Shown here piece by piece: positions 35,090 through 45,648 of a stretch of DNA of 64,000 nucleotides. The stretch is from assembly GCA_030848705.1 (NCBI GenBank), contig CM061244.1, positions 108,149,111 through 108,213,110 on the forward strand, written 5' to 3'. The stretch is from Heracleum sosnowskyi. Its lineage: Eukaryota; Streptophyta; Magnoliopsida; Apiales; Apiaceae. Every line of letters starts with the position of its first letter. The stretch's first letter is position 1. The position numbers and the translations under genes are program-made. The notes beneath the pieces are model-generated. The model saw only the letters and a list, made by a program, of their open reading frames with translations. It had not been told where the DNA came from and searched no databases.

Positions 35090-35524
35090 TTAATATTCCT
35101 CTTTGCAGCGATATTAATGAAGGAAGAACAAGATCCCCTTGATGTTTTCTTTGAGATTAGCCTTGAAGAAGCACTCTGTGGAATGATATTTCTACTCATT
35201 TGATCTTTGGCTTTTTCCATATAAACACTTTTACAAAACTTGATCTTTTTGTTGTATGGATGTTGTGGCTTTGCTAAATCTTCTAGACACCTCACATGTG
35301 ATAAACAAGAAAAGGATTTTGACTTGTCATCATAATGTTTGGACAGTCCTCTTTTGCAATATTGACGTAAAACTAACGAGCATTAAACAAGAATCACAAC
35401 AATGAATTACATGACATGGATGAAAAGAAATAAATATAGCTATGCATACAACTTAAATATTTAAGTACGGGTTCTGGAACAAATGTTGTAACATACATAT
35501 TGCGGTTATTAAAGAACTTACTTG
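35090..35524 (-). pseudogene. truncated OXS3-like gene copy
   Basis: It matches the OXS3-like gene at about 47640-48090 across part of exon 2 and all of intron 1. The protein reading keeps RGLSKHYDDKSKSF and RCLEDLAKPQHPYNKK on the minus strand. Three defects are visible: the left side is cut by the LTR end at 35089; similarity stops at 35524, at the exon 1/intron border; and the intron acceptor TTGCAG of the intact gene reads TTGCAA here. It lacks exon 1 and its promoter. Confidence 0.85.
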
Positions 35525-36428
35525 AAATAATTGCAAGTAATTATTTGCTCTTTTTTTAACGATTTGCAACCAGATACAACTTATTTTTATGTTTTTCTGA
35601 AAATAATTGCAGTTGTTTTTTGTTGCATTTGGGTTTGGATAAATTGCATTAGGTTTCAAAATCATATATTTGCAAAAATTATGAAAAAACATATGTTTAC
35701 AAAAAGTAATATAAAATAACCTAATTTTGCAACAAAAAAAAAATCGTATTTTTGCAAAAAAATCGTATTTTTTCAAAAAAACCTCTAAATTTTAATATGT
35801 TGTTAACAGTTTTCATCAATTTAATTTGAAAGATCTAACAATTGTAGATTGAGTTAGCAAACTAAAACGAACAGACCACCATGAAAACTTGCGATGGTTA
35901 GTTTTTAAGATAATAGTATAGATATTTACTGGATATAATAAGTACAAAATGGATCTTATCTAGAATTTTGATCGTCATGGTGTACTAATTCAAAAGAAGA
36001 AGTAATAATAATATGAAAAAAATATTTGATATTTTAGTTGATAATTTTCTTTTTCAAAAGTGTTCCAACATCATCAACATATTACAAAAAAATTGTATTA
36101 TTAAATTTAAATATTAAGAAATTTAAAAATTATAAATATTAAGAAAAATTCATGATTATAAATATAAATTTTAAAAAATGATTCGTGCATTGCACATGAT
36201 CTTATCCCAGTAGTCTGGTACTCAGTACCGTCAAAACAATCTCAACCGTTAGATTCAATATTTTTAAAAATAGATGATCAAGATTATATCATAAAAGAAG
36301 AAGAAATTATTATCTAAAAAGGATATAAGTTATAAAATGTTGTATTAGAATTGGATTTTCCAAAAGTTTAAACTTAAAAATAGTTATAACTTAATAAGGA
36401 AAACGATTTAATTAATACGTAAATTATA
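35525..36428. other. AT-rich intergenic DNA with Helitron-like end
   Basis: No gene is visible. On the minus strand a TCTATACTATTATC sequence begins at about 35921 and resembles a Helitron 5' end. A related segment lies at about 46400-46500. The short ORFs at 35453-35776 are low-complexity. A GTGCATTGCAC mini-palindrome near 36185 resembles Helitron 3' hairpins. Confidence 0.35.
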
Positions 36429-36679
36429 CTCCCTCCGTCCCATCCATTTGTTAACATTTGGAAGGGAAGGCTCGGCACGCATTTTAAGGCTCCTTTAAAG
36501 TACAGTTTCATTAATTGCTTTAATTTTTTTTTTCTACTGAATAAAAATTAAATGTTTGGATTTTTATTCAAAAAAGAAAAAAATTAAAAATAAATAACGG
36601 AACTATATTTTATAGGAGCCTTAAAATGCGTGTCAACCCCTCCGTTTCAAATGTTAACAAATGGATGGGACGAAGGGAG
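36429..36679. mobile_element. Stowaway-like MITE
   Basis: 251 bp, flanked by TA on both sides (36427-36428, 36680-36681). It begins CTCCCTCCGTCCCATCC and ends in the near-complement GGATGGGACGAAGGGAG. The inverted similarity extends about 80 bp inward on each side. CTCCCTCCGTCCC ends and TA duplication are the hallmark of Tc1/mariner-derived Stowaway elements. Confidence 0.9.
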
Positions 36680-36681
36680 TA

Positions 36682-37712
36682 TTCAATATCTATTATATAC
36701 CAAAATAACAAGGTTCGTTGGATGTTAAAATAAATAGATGAAAATAATTGAATTTAAAATTAAATGGTGTATTTGGTTCAAAATGGGTGTTATGATAATC
36801 TAAACTAGATTTTTTACATCGAATAGAATTCTCAAACATTAAAATTTGTCACTTTTTCCTCTATTTAGTTTCAGAGTAGTTTTAATTGAAAAAAAATTGT
36901 TAAATCATTACTAAATTAAAAAATTATTTTGTGAGTTTCACGTGGGCTGTAAAATCGTTAAAATCTAATTTTTATAACTCAGGAGAAACAAATAGTAAAT
37001 TGCGTGTGTAAAGTCTAATAAATATTAATTTATAACTATATTTTTTCGATTAATTTTTTTAATCATAATTTGATAATGTAAACCAATAACATTTACATAT
37101 CAAAACAATTATAAATAAATATAATTATAATTATTAAAATGAAAATCGTGTTTTGCACCGGTTATAATATGTACATAGATAGTATAGATAAGAGGACGGG
37201 AATAAATATATATCCATATATGAAATATAAGAAAGAGGGAAGAACAATGAAGCTGAAAAGGAAAAAAAACTGTAGAGAATAAAAAATACGTAGCATATTA
37301 CTAATTATGACCGCGTGTTTATTGAAAAAGGTTACTAACAAAACTTGTATAATATACAATACTATTATAATATTTATTTTTATTATAACATAATAATATT
37401 ATAATATCATTATAATCTATTTTAATGTTTTTAATTATTAAATTTTAAAACCTATTTTAATGTTTTTAATTATTAAAAAAATTTACATATTTAAACATAC
37501 CTACTTAATTTTTTTAACAAAAGAAATTAATAAAATAATAAAACATAAATAACATAATAACAATTATTAAAAATAATATGTGCATCGCACAGGTTTTAAG
37601 ATGATATAACAATAAGTGATAGGAGGTATTTTTTATCCAAAATTTTGGTAGTTTAATCTCCGATATTGTCAAAATAATCTAAAGAGTTGCATTTAATATT
37701 TTAGAAAATAGT
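36682..37712. other. AT-rich intergenic DNA
   Basis: No gene is seen. A GTGCATCGCAC palindrome followed by GGTTTTAAGATGATA at about 37575 resembles a Helitron 3' hairpin, and a minus-strand TCTATACTATC lies near 37182. The segment at about 37600-37740 is distantly similar to 36200-36310. Confidence 0.35.
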
Positions 37713-39350
37713 CTACATTATATCATATAAAAAGAAGAAATTATTATCAATCTTGTTGTTTGATACATTTTCTTGATCTATTATATCATTCATGAGCTTA
37801 ACATTTTCCTTTTTAATCCTTTGACTTTCCAAAACAATTGATTTTAATTGAGAAACCAAGTGTTTGTTTTCATTAACCTCAAGATCGAATCGCTCTTTCA
37901 ACTCGACCAATTCGATATCTTTTTTGGCTAATAAAGTTTTGTAGTCAAGATTTATGGATTTTCTAAGCTCTTTTTCTTTGTCACTCGTTAAAGATTGTTC
38001 AAGTTCATTTATCCGAGTTTTTAGTGTAGCATTTTTATTTGCTAATGCTTCATTTCGAATTTTTAAATTCAAAATCTCAACACGAAGCTCACTATTTTTC
38101 TCGGAAACTTGACATTTTTCTTTTTCCATTTCTTAGGTTTGAATAATAAGAGAAATATTCTCTATTTCGAGATTTTGAGAATTTTCATTTTTTTCATTTA
38201 TCTCGAGTTTCAAGCGATCATTTTGTAAAGAAATGAAATCGAAATATTCTATGTCCTCGACATGAATATCCTTTAAACGAGTTACTTCATTTTGAAGCTC
38301 GGCATTTGTCTCTCGATATTTATTCCTTTCGGAAATAATCGTAGACAATTTATGATTCACAACATCAAGACTCGATTTTAACGAGTTGATCAAATGGATT
38401 AGTTCGGAAGAATCCAAACTATAGTAGTCCATACTAGATGATACAATAATTGAATGTAATGAAGGATTTAAAAATACCTCTTGGTCATTAGATGAGATCT
38501 CTGTTTGTTCATCGGAGAGAGCCATTAAGCAAAGATTTACAATCTCCTCGGTAGGCTCCGTTATTTCCTCATCTTCACTCAAATCCCAACCGATTTCCGC
38601 GATTAGACTTCGACCTTTAGCATACTTCGGACACTCACGTTTAAAGTGACCGGGTTGTTTACATTCGAAACACACTTCTAGTGTTTCATCAATCATAGGC
38701 TCTTTAGGTTTAGGTGCCGAATAATTTTTCGTATAGTTAGTACTATTAAACGAAACATTATTTCCTTGTGGCATACCTTGTCCTTTAGCATAATTCGTAT
38801 TAGGAGAATTGTTATACGAATTAGAGGCGCCTTGATTTTTAGTATAGCTCATATTTGGAAAATTACTCTTGTAATTTGGCCTTCCTTTCGAATTTAATAT
38901 TCTTTGTTGATTATTCGATTTTAGAAAGCCTTTTCCGTAACGTTGAGCTTTACTTTATAAAACACGACGGAGTTGTCTCGTTAACAATGCAATTTCATGT
39001 TCATCGAGATTTTCAACTCTTCATTTAAATCGTCGTCGTTTTCTTCCTCGTCGATTAATATAGCTTTCAAAGCCATATTCTTTCGTTTGTGGTCCTGTTT
39101 AGGGACAACATTATCCGGAGTATTATCCTCTTCGTAGGCACGAAGATTTCCGAAAAAACTATCGATGGGATAGTCACTAAGACTATGCATTTCTTTTATT
39201 GTAGTAACTTTAACTTTCCAACTCAGAGGCAAGACTTTTAAAATCCTTCGATTTTTCTCATTAATCGTATAAGCCTTTCCGAGTTGAGATAGTTCATCGA
39301 TTACACGAGTAAACCTCGTTTCCATATCGATGATGGTTTCACCTTCGAGG
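37713..39350 (-). pseudogene. copia gag pseudogene (SIRE-like)
   Basis: The order on the minus strand is: capsid segment (39325-38981, METRFTRVIDELSQLGKAYT..), a frame change, then 38852-38133 with a CCHC knuckle (CFECKQPGHFKREC) at about 38680-38640, and a long coiled coil. One stop separates this from its in-frame continuation at 38129-37713. Zinc knuckle plus long coiled coil resembles SIRE-type Gag. There is no pol: the 3' side merges into AT-rich DNA, and the 5' side is cut by the LTR at 39386. Confidence 0.8.
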
Positions 39351-39982
39351 ATTTTTAAATGCTCGTATTCATGGATTAAAGTATATGATAAGTCGTTTTA
39401 CCGTCGGGCTCTACTTCCTTGGTATTATGCTGGAATAGATGCTTGTTTGGCTAGTTGGGCTTGTAGAGCTTGTTAGACTTTGTTGAGCTTGTTTTACTCG
39501 TCAGGTTTGTCGAGCTTTGTCCAACTTTGTTGAGCTTGTTTGACTATTCAGGCTTGTTGTACTTTGTCGAGCAAGTATATAAAGTGTATTAATTTCTAGA
39601 GAGAGAAAGTAGAGAGAAGGTAGAGCAAAACCTATCAGAAATTGAATGTGGTGTGAGTGTAATGAATGTTGTCCACCACCTGCATTGAAGTGACTAGGGA
39701 CAAATATAGGCTCATGTCATGTGCGATGCACATGAGAGAGTGTCTACGTGAGGGACAAGGGCTACAAATTAGGATCTTGGTCGGGGGTCAATGTCAACCT
39801 TGTGTCAGTTGCATTTTGTCCTGGGACCATGTACTTGTTTGTTATGCTACATGTCATGTCCAATCTTTGTGGGCTTGGTGGACCTTGTAGGCTTTGCGGA
39901 CCATATAGGCATTTTGGACATTGTAGGTTTTGTTTATAACTTGATCTTGTTAGACGTTGGCTTTGTCTTGCACATACCTTTC

Positions 39983-41086
39983 TGTAAAGCATAATGTAAC
40001 ATAAGATGTAAAAGAGATAACTGCAAATCAACAAAGGACAAGACAAACAATAGTATTAACAGAAGTACATGAATCCAGAATCAAAGAAGAAAAGGTAAAC
40101 TCAAAAAATCAAAATATGGTATGTATTCTTGAAGTCCGTAAACAGGTCACGGAAAGAAGTTCATGAAAATGTTCAAGCCTCAGTGACAACAAAAGAAACA
40201 AGACCTTCAAATCTACAGAAGTATGTGAATGATTTAGGGTTAGTACCACAGGATTCCAGTGATTTATTTGAAGCAACCAGATCGACAAAGGACTTATCAG
40301 CAACATTGAATAGAAGACATAGAAGAATTGATCAAGTGCTATTCATCTGTGAACCAGACCAGTTGCACCAGTTGACGGCACTTAGAAAGATCATATTGAA
40401 TTATCGTCTCAGAAGAAATTGATACAGTCTAAAACTTAAACACCCAGGAGCTCAGAATCTTTTCTTAAAAGTCAAAGACAAGAAAAGAGTTCGATGGTTT
40501 TTCTATTTAGAAAACCATCGAATATGATTCAAGAAGTTGAAAGAATTTCAAATGTAAAGTAATTTACATTTTGATAGTTTTTATTAAAAACTATCGAATG
40601 GTAAATTACTTTTACACATTCGATGGTTTTTTATTTAGAGGAGCAGGTGGAAAGTATTTGTTTGTCAGGTTGATTGGAAATTGGACGGCCAAGATTAATT
40701 CTTTGATTTTGGTTAGATAGTTTTCAAAAACAAAAGACTACAATTACTAAGAGAGAGGTATTGTCTTCCTCAGTCAGGTAAAACACAGAAGCAATTACGA
40801 AGAGAGAAGTTTGAGCCAGAAAGATTATCAGTGAAATTAATATTGCTCAGAATTCTATCATTGTATTGATTGTGTATAACCTAGAACTCATTGAAGCTAA
40901 TCTACAGATTAGAAATTGTAGCACCCCTCGAGGTTTATATTTATAAAACGATATATTCCCCGACTCTTGGTTTGATTTGGTGTATTTGATTTCGTAGTTG
41001 AACTGAATGATTTATCCGCGAACGAAATTGAATTATTTGTGAGTATCGTATTCAACTCCCCCTTCTACGATACTTTGGACCTAACA
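39983..41086 (+). repeat. solo LTR (copia-type) with TTCGATRGTTTT hairpins
   Basis: TGTAAAGC to CCTAACA, 1104 bp, flanked by CTTTC (39978-39982 and 41087-41091). The empty site is visible in the right LTR at about 44752 (ACATTTCCCATTG), which confirms the insertion. It contains a 12-bp perfect inverted pair (40490-40501 with 40511-40522) and a 24-bp pair with three mismatches (40559-40582 with 40586-40609). The ORF at 40129-40422 is LTR sequence. Confidence 0.9.
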
Positions 41087-41119
41087 CTTTCCCATTGTAC
41101 AACATGTCATGTCCAACCC

Positions 41120-41560
41120 TTGTGGGCTTTGTAAAGCTTGCAGGCAATGTGGACCTTGTAGGCAATGCGGACCTTGCAGGCAATGTGAACCTTGCATGCA
41201 TTGTTGGACCTTATAGACATTGTGAACCTTTCACGTACCTTTGTGGGATTTGTCAAACTTTCAGGCAATATGGACCTTGCAGGCATTGTGGACCTTGTAG
41301 ACATTGTTGGACCTTGCAGGCATTGTGAACCTTGCATGCAATGTGGACCTTGAAGGCATTGTTGGACCTTGCAGGCATTGTGAACCTTGCAGGCAATGTA
41401 GACCTTGCAGGCTTTGCGGACCTTGCAGGCATTATGAACCTTAGAGGAAATGTGGACCTTGCAAACATTATTGGACCTTGCAGGTATTGTGAACCTTGCA
41501 GGCTTTGCGGACCTTGCTGCCATTGTAGACCTTGCAGGCCTTGTTCTGGACTTGGACTTG
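41120..41560. repeat. 18-bp minisatellite in left LTR
   Basis: Degenerate units of CTTGCAGGCATTGTGRAC, about 20 or more in tandem. Overlapping ORFs on both strands are Cys-rich only because of the repeat. Confidence 0.88.
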
Positions 41561-41719
41561 ATTTTAATTTATGAATAGGCCTTTTACAAATCACATACTA
41601 TCATTTGCCACGAGGAATGAGGGAGTAGTAAAAGATTTATGTAGGATTTGGGTAGGATTTTCGTTTGAGAGAACAAACTGTCATTTGCCATAAGTACTTA
41701 GTAAAAAAAAAATTGCCCC

Positions 41720-42690
41720 TACTCAAGTTTGAATAGGTCCAGGGACTTGTGTAGGATTTGTTTTAGAGTACAATGCAAGTAAATTTTAGAGGATCTTGTT
41801 TAGCCGAAGGTGCTTTAGTAAAAAGTTTGATGCCCACTTAAGTTTGTATAGGTCCAAGGGCTTAAGTAAGAGTTTTCTGTGAGAACGAGTCGATTTGAGG
41901 GGACTTTGTTGATCCGGAGGGCATTTTTTAAAATTTTGGTTCCCCCCACTTAAGTTTGGATAGGTCCAAGGACTTAAGTAGAAGTTTTGTCTGAGAAGAC
42001 GAGTCGATCCACGAGGACCTTGTTGACCCGGGAGGGCCTTTGTAAAAACAATTGTTGCCCCCAACTTAAGTCTGGATAGGTCCAAGGACTTGAGTAGGAG
42101 TTTTGTCCGACATGACGAGCCGATTCGAAAGGACCTTGTTGACCGGGGAGGGCCTTTGTAAAAAATGTGTGGCCCCCACTTAAGTTTGGATAGGTCCAAG
42201 GACTTAAGTAGGAGTTAGTTTTTTTTCGAGAGAACCAAATGATCCGAGAGGACCTTGTTGACCCGGGAAGGTCTTTGTAAAAAAAATTGTTGTCCCCTAC
42301 TTAAGCTTGGATAGGTCCAAAGACTTTAATAGGAGGTTTGTCTGAGAGGACAAGTTGATCTGAGAGGAATTTGGTGACCAGTGAAGGCCTTTGTAAAATA
42401 ATTTGTTGCCCCATACTTAAGCTTGGATAGGTCCAAGGACTTAAGTATGAGGTTTGTTTGAGAGGACATGTTGATCCGAGAGGACCTTGTTGACCCGAGA
42501 GGGTCTTTGTAGAAAGTTTGTTGCCTCCCACTTAAGTTTGGATAGGTCCAAAGACTTAAGTAGGAGTTGTCCGCGAGGACGATCTGATCCGAGAAGACCT
42601 TGATGACCCGATAGGGCCTTTGTAAAAGTTTTGTTTCCCCGCTTAAGCTTGGATAGGTCCAAGGACTTAAGTAGGGGTTTTATCATAACC
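41720..42690. repeat. tandem array of about 115-bp units (nine copies)
   Basis: Each unit holds CTTAAGTTTGGATAGGTCCA, GACTTAAGTAGGAG and GGACCTTGTTGACCCG blocks. The GGATAGGTCCA block recurs near 41734, 41850, 41958, 42075, 42188, 42309, 42426, 42540 and 42651. Confidence 0.85.
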
Positions 42691-43988
42691 TTGCATACAT
42701 TGCATGCTTTGCATACTTTGCGCATCTTGCACACCTTGCATGCTTTGCACACTCTACGCACCTTGTAAACCTTGCATGTTTTACACACTGCGTACCTTGA
42801 AGAGTTTAAGCAACATGGTTGAGCCATATTGTTTATGATTTTTGTGTTGTGTGTAATTTTCGTATATTACATAGCTTGTACACCTTGTATTTCTTGTATA
42901 CCTAGTGCACCTTGCATAACTTGCAATACTTCCATGCCTTGTATACCTTGTATACATTGTGCAATTTTCCGTATTTGTATCCTTGTACACCTTGCACTAC
43001 TTGTAAATATTTCGTGTAGTCCTGTCTTCCTTCTAAAGATTATAAATATTGATAGCTAGTGTGTTGACAATTACTTTTCTTTGTTGTTGTGGTGCTTCGC
43101 GAGGTAATACATACTTATATGGATACTGATAGTTTTACTCCTTGTTACGTGGGCCAGTCCATCATGGCTCAAAGTCTTGCATACATAGCATCATTTGCAC
43201 ACTCTGCGCACCTTGCACACCTTGCATGCTTTGCACACTCTGCGCACCTTGAATAGTTTAAGTTGTATGGTTGCGCCTTGTTGTTTTTGATTTCTGTGTT
43301 ATGTGTAGTTTTCGTATCTTATATACCTTGTACACCTTGCATGCTTTTCACACTCCGCGCGCCTTGAATACTTTAAGTAGCACGACCTTGTTTTTATTTC
43401 TGTGTTTTGTGTAGTTTTCATATCTTACACAGCTTGTACACCTTGCATTTCTTGTATGCCTTGTGTGCTTTGCATAATTAACACTACTTGCACGTCTTGT
43501 ACACATTGCTCAACTTGCACTACTTGTATAAATTGTACTCGATCCCGAGTAACTTTGCTAACTTGAACATCTGTTTGGTTATTCATGTTCCTTAGATCTC
43601 TAGAAACTATGCAAGGAGGATTGGGAGTTGATTCAATGTTGGCATTACAGACTCGAACATAGTTGGGGTGACTAGGGTCACCAATTTTCAAGATGACAAA
43701 GGGTTGCTATTGCGTCGAGCTTCACGTGATACGTTACTTGCTGGAGAGTGAGAAACATTAAGGGCTAAAATGGTGTACGCATTACGGACCTATACGTAGT
43801 TGGGTGACTAGGGTCACCAATCTCCGAGATGACAGAGGATTGTTGCTGGGTAAAACTTCACGTGATATGTCGCATGCTAGAGAATAGTTTGCGGATGTAC
43901 TTCTCCTTGATATGGTAAGGATGTTTGCAGATGGGCTTGCCCTTAGATGAGCAAGCCAAATTAGATGCCGGTTGAGAGAGCGTGAGGT

Positions 43989-44006
43989 CCCCTCCTTCTA
44001 GCGCCA
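43989..44006 (-). other. primer binding site of the minus-strand element
   Basis: The minus strand reads TGGCGCTAGAAGGAGGGG two bases after the LTR end TTATCA. The same kind of site follows the small LTR element at 53389. I cannot name the tRNA with confidence. Confidence 0.65.
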
Positions 44007-44008
44007 AA

Positions 44009-45248
44009 TGATAAATCGTTTTACCGTAGGGCTCTACTTCCGTGGTATTATGCTGGAATAAATGCTTGTTTGGCTAGTTGGGCTAGTTGGGCTTGTCAGA
44101 CCTTGTTGGGCTTGTCGGACTTTGTTGAGCTTGTTTTACTCGTCAGGCTTGTCGAGCTTTGTCCAACTTTGTTTAGCTTGTTTGACTCTTCGGGCTTGTT
44201 GGACTTTGTCGAGCAATGCTAGTCTCGTCTAAACTTCGCCGGAACAGCCTCCAAGCTCCATGAAACGGAAATGCCCGCGGGGGTTATGTCCCCGTAAGCA
44301 CCTCCGGCGTGAGAATAAGTATCCGGTGGACGGAAAACATAATACAAGTATATAAAGTGTATTAATTTCTAGAGAGAGAAAGTAAAGAGAAGGTAGAGCA
44401 AAACCTATCAGAAATTGAATGTGGTGTGAGTGTAATGAATGTTGTCCACCCCCTGCATTGAAGTGACTAGGGGTATATATAAGCTCATGTCATGTGTGAC
44501 GCACATGATAGAGTGTCTACGTGGGGGACAAGGGCTACAAATTAGGATCTTGGTCGGGGGTCAATGTCAACCTTGTGTCAGTTGCATTTTATCCTGGGAC
44601 CATGTACTTGTCTGTTATGCTACGTGTCATGTCCAATCCTTGTGAGCTTGGTGGACCTTGTATGCTTTGCGGACCATATAGGCATTGTGGACATTGTAGG
44701 TTTTGTTTATAACTTGATCTTGTCAGACGTTGGTTTTGTCTTGCACATACATTTCCCATTGTACAACATATCATGTCCAACCCTTGTGGGCTTTGTAAAG
44801 CTTGCAGACAATGCGGACCTTGCAGGCAATGCGGACCTTGCAGGCAATGTGAACCTTGCATGCATTGTTGGACCTTATAGACATTGTGAACCTTGCACGT
44901 ACCTTTATGGGATTTGTCAAACTTCCAGGCAATGTGAACCTTGCAGGCATTGTGGACCTTGCAGACATTGTTGGACCTTGCAGGCATTGTTATCCTTGCA
45001 TGCAATGTGGACCTTGCAAGCATTGTGAACCTTGCATGCAATGTAGACCTTGCAGGCTTTGCGAACCTTGCAGGCATTATGAACCTTAAAGGCAGTGTGG
45101 ACCTCGCAAACATTATTGGGTCTTGCAGGCATTGTAAACCTTGCGGGCTTTGCGCACCTTGCTGGCATTGTAGACCTTGCATGGCTTGTTTTGGACTTGG
45201 ACTTGATTTTAATTTGTGAATAGGCCTTTTACAAATCACATACTATCA
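44009..45248 (-). repeat. right LTR of the minus-strand element
   Basis: 1240 bp, TGATAAATCG to ACTATCA (plus strand). It includes about 150 bp missing from the left copy (GCCCGCGGGGGTTATG region) and its own 18-bp minisatellite at about 44785-45190. ORFs at 44439-45239 derive from the repeats. Confidence 0.78.
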
Positions 45249-45350
45249 TTTGCCCCCGAGGAATGAGGGAGTAGTAAAAGATTTATGTAGGATTTGGGTA
45301 GGATTTTCGTTTGAGAGAATAAACCGTAAGTACTTAGTAAAAAAATTTGA

Positions 45351-45648
45351 GATAATACACGGCTTAATATTCATGTTATATTTTGTATTTTAGAATATAA
45401 GTTGGAATTTGAATCTTGAAAAATATATAAATGATAATCAATAGAATAATATTTGAGATAATGTTAAAATAATAAAAATATTAAATAATTGTCACTTTCT
45501 ATATTTATTTAGAATTTTGATGAATGATCAAGATAACACAGAAAATCCAAAAGAAATTTTAAATTAGAAATATTATTTATTTCAGTTAAAAACATTTTTT
45601 AGAAAAAATATTATAAAGCTGCTGCGAAGCACGGATTAATAAACTAGT
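45351..45648 (+). mobile_element. Helitron-like 3' end
   Basis: The hairpin GCTGCTGCGAAGCACGG followed by ATTAATAAACTAG and then T at about 45648 fits a Helitron 3' terminus (hairpin, then CTAG inserted before T). The 5' end was not found, so this may be a truncated copy. Confidence 0.4.

Larger units (their letters stand above)
39386..41603 (-). repeat. left LTR of the minus-strand element, interrupted by a solo LTR
   Basis: Starts TGATAAGTCG and ends ACTATCA (plus strand). Excluding the nested solo LTR it is about 1.1 kb. Compared with the right LTR it lacks about 150 bp around 39574 (right copy: about 44215-44345). It holds GCTTGTTGGACTTTGTT-type repeats and an 18-bp minisatellite. Confidence 0.75.
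41604..44008 (-). other. internal region of the minus-strand LTR element
   Basis: It holds tandem repeats instead of genes: a roughly 115-bp array (41720-42690), short degenerate CTTGCAYAC-type repeats (42690-43560) and a roughly 130-bp direct duplication (about 43640-43770 and 43770-43885, with GACTAGGGTCACCAAT in both). The ORF at 43425-43691 (minus) has no domain I recognise. Lack of gag and pol makes this a LARD-like element. Confidence 0.6.
39386..45350 (-). mobile_element. non-autonomous minus-strand LTR element, LTR-internal-LTR-internal start
   Basis: Two related LTRs (39386-41603, which includes a nested solo LTR, and 44009-45248) read TGATAG..TTATCA on the minus strand. Next to the right LTR, at 44006-43989, the minus strand reads TGGCGCTAGAAGGAGGGG, a plausible tRNA primer site. 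Both LTRs are followed on their plus-strand right side by the same polypurine-like sequence and about 95 bp of shared internal DNA, so a second internal copy started beyond 45248 and is cut at about 45346. No retrotransposon protein is encoded. Confidence 0.7.

Noticed and set aside
41120..43560. Regular repeats considered as a CRISPR array
   Set aside because: Units are degenerate, contiguous and without unique spacers, and the DNA is a plant nuclear genome.
39666..45239. Many Cys-rich ORFs on both strands that look like a family of small secreted proteins
   Set aside because: They are translations of the 18-bp and related minisatellites in several frames at once, without consistent starts or signal peptides.
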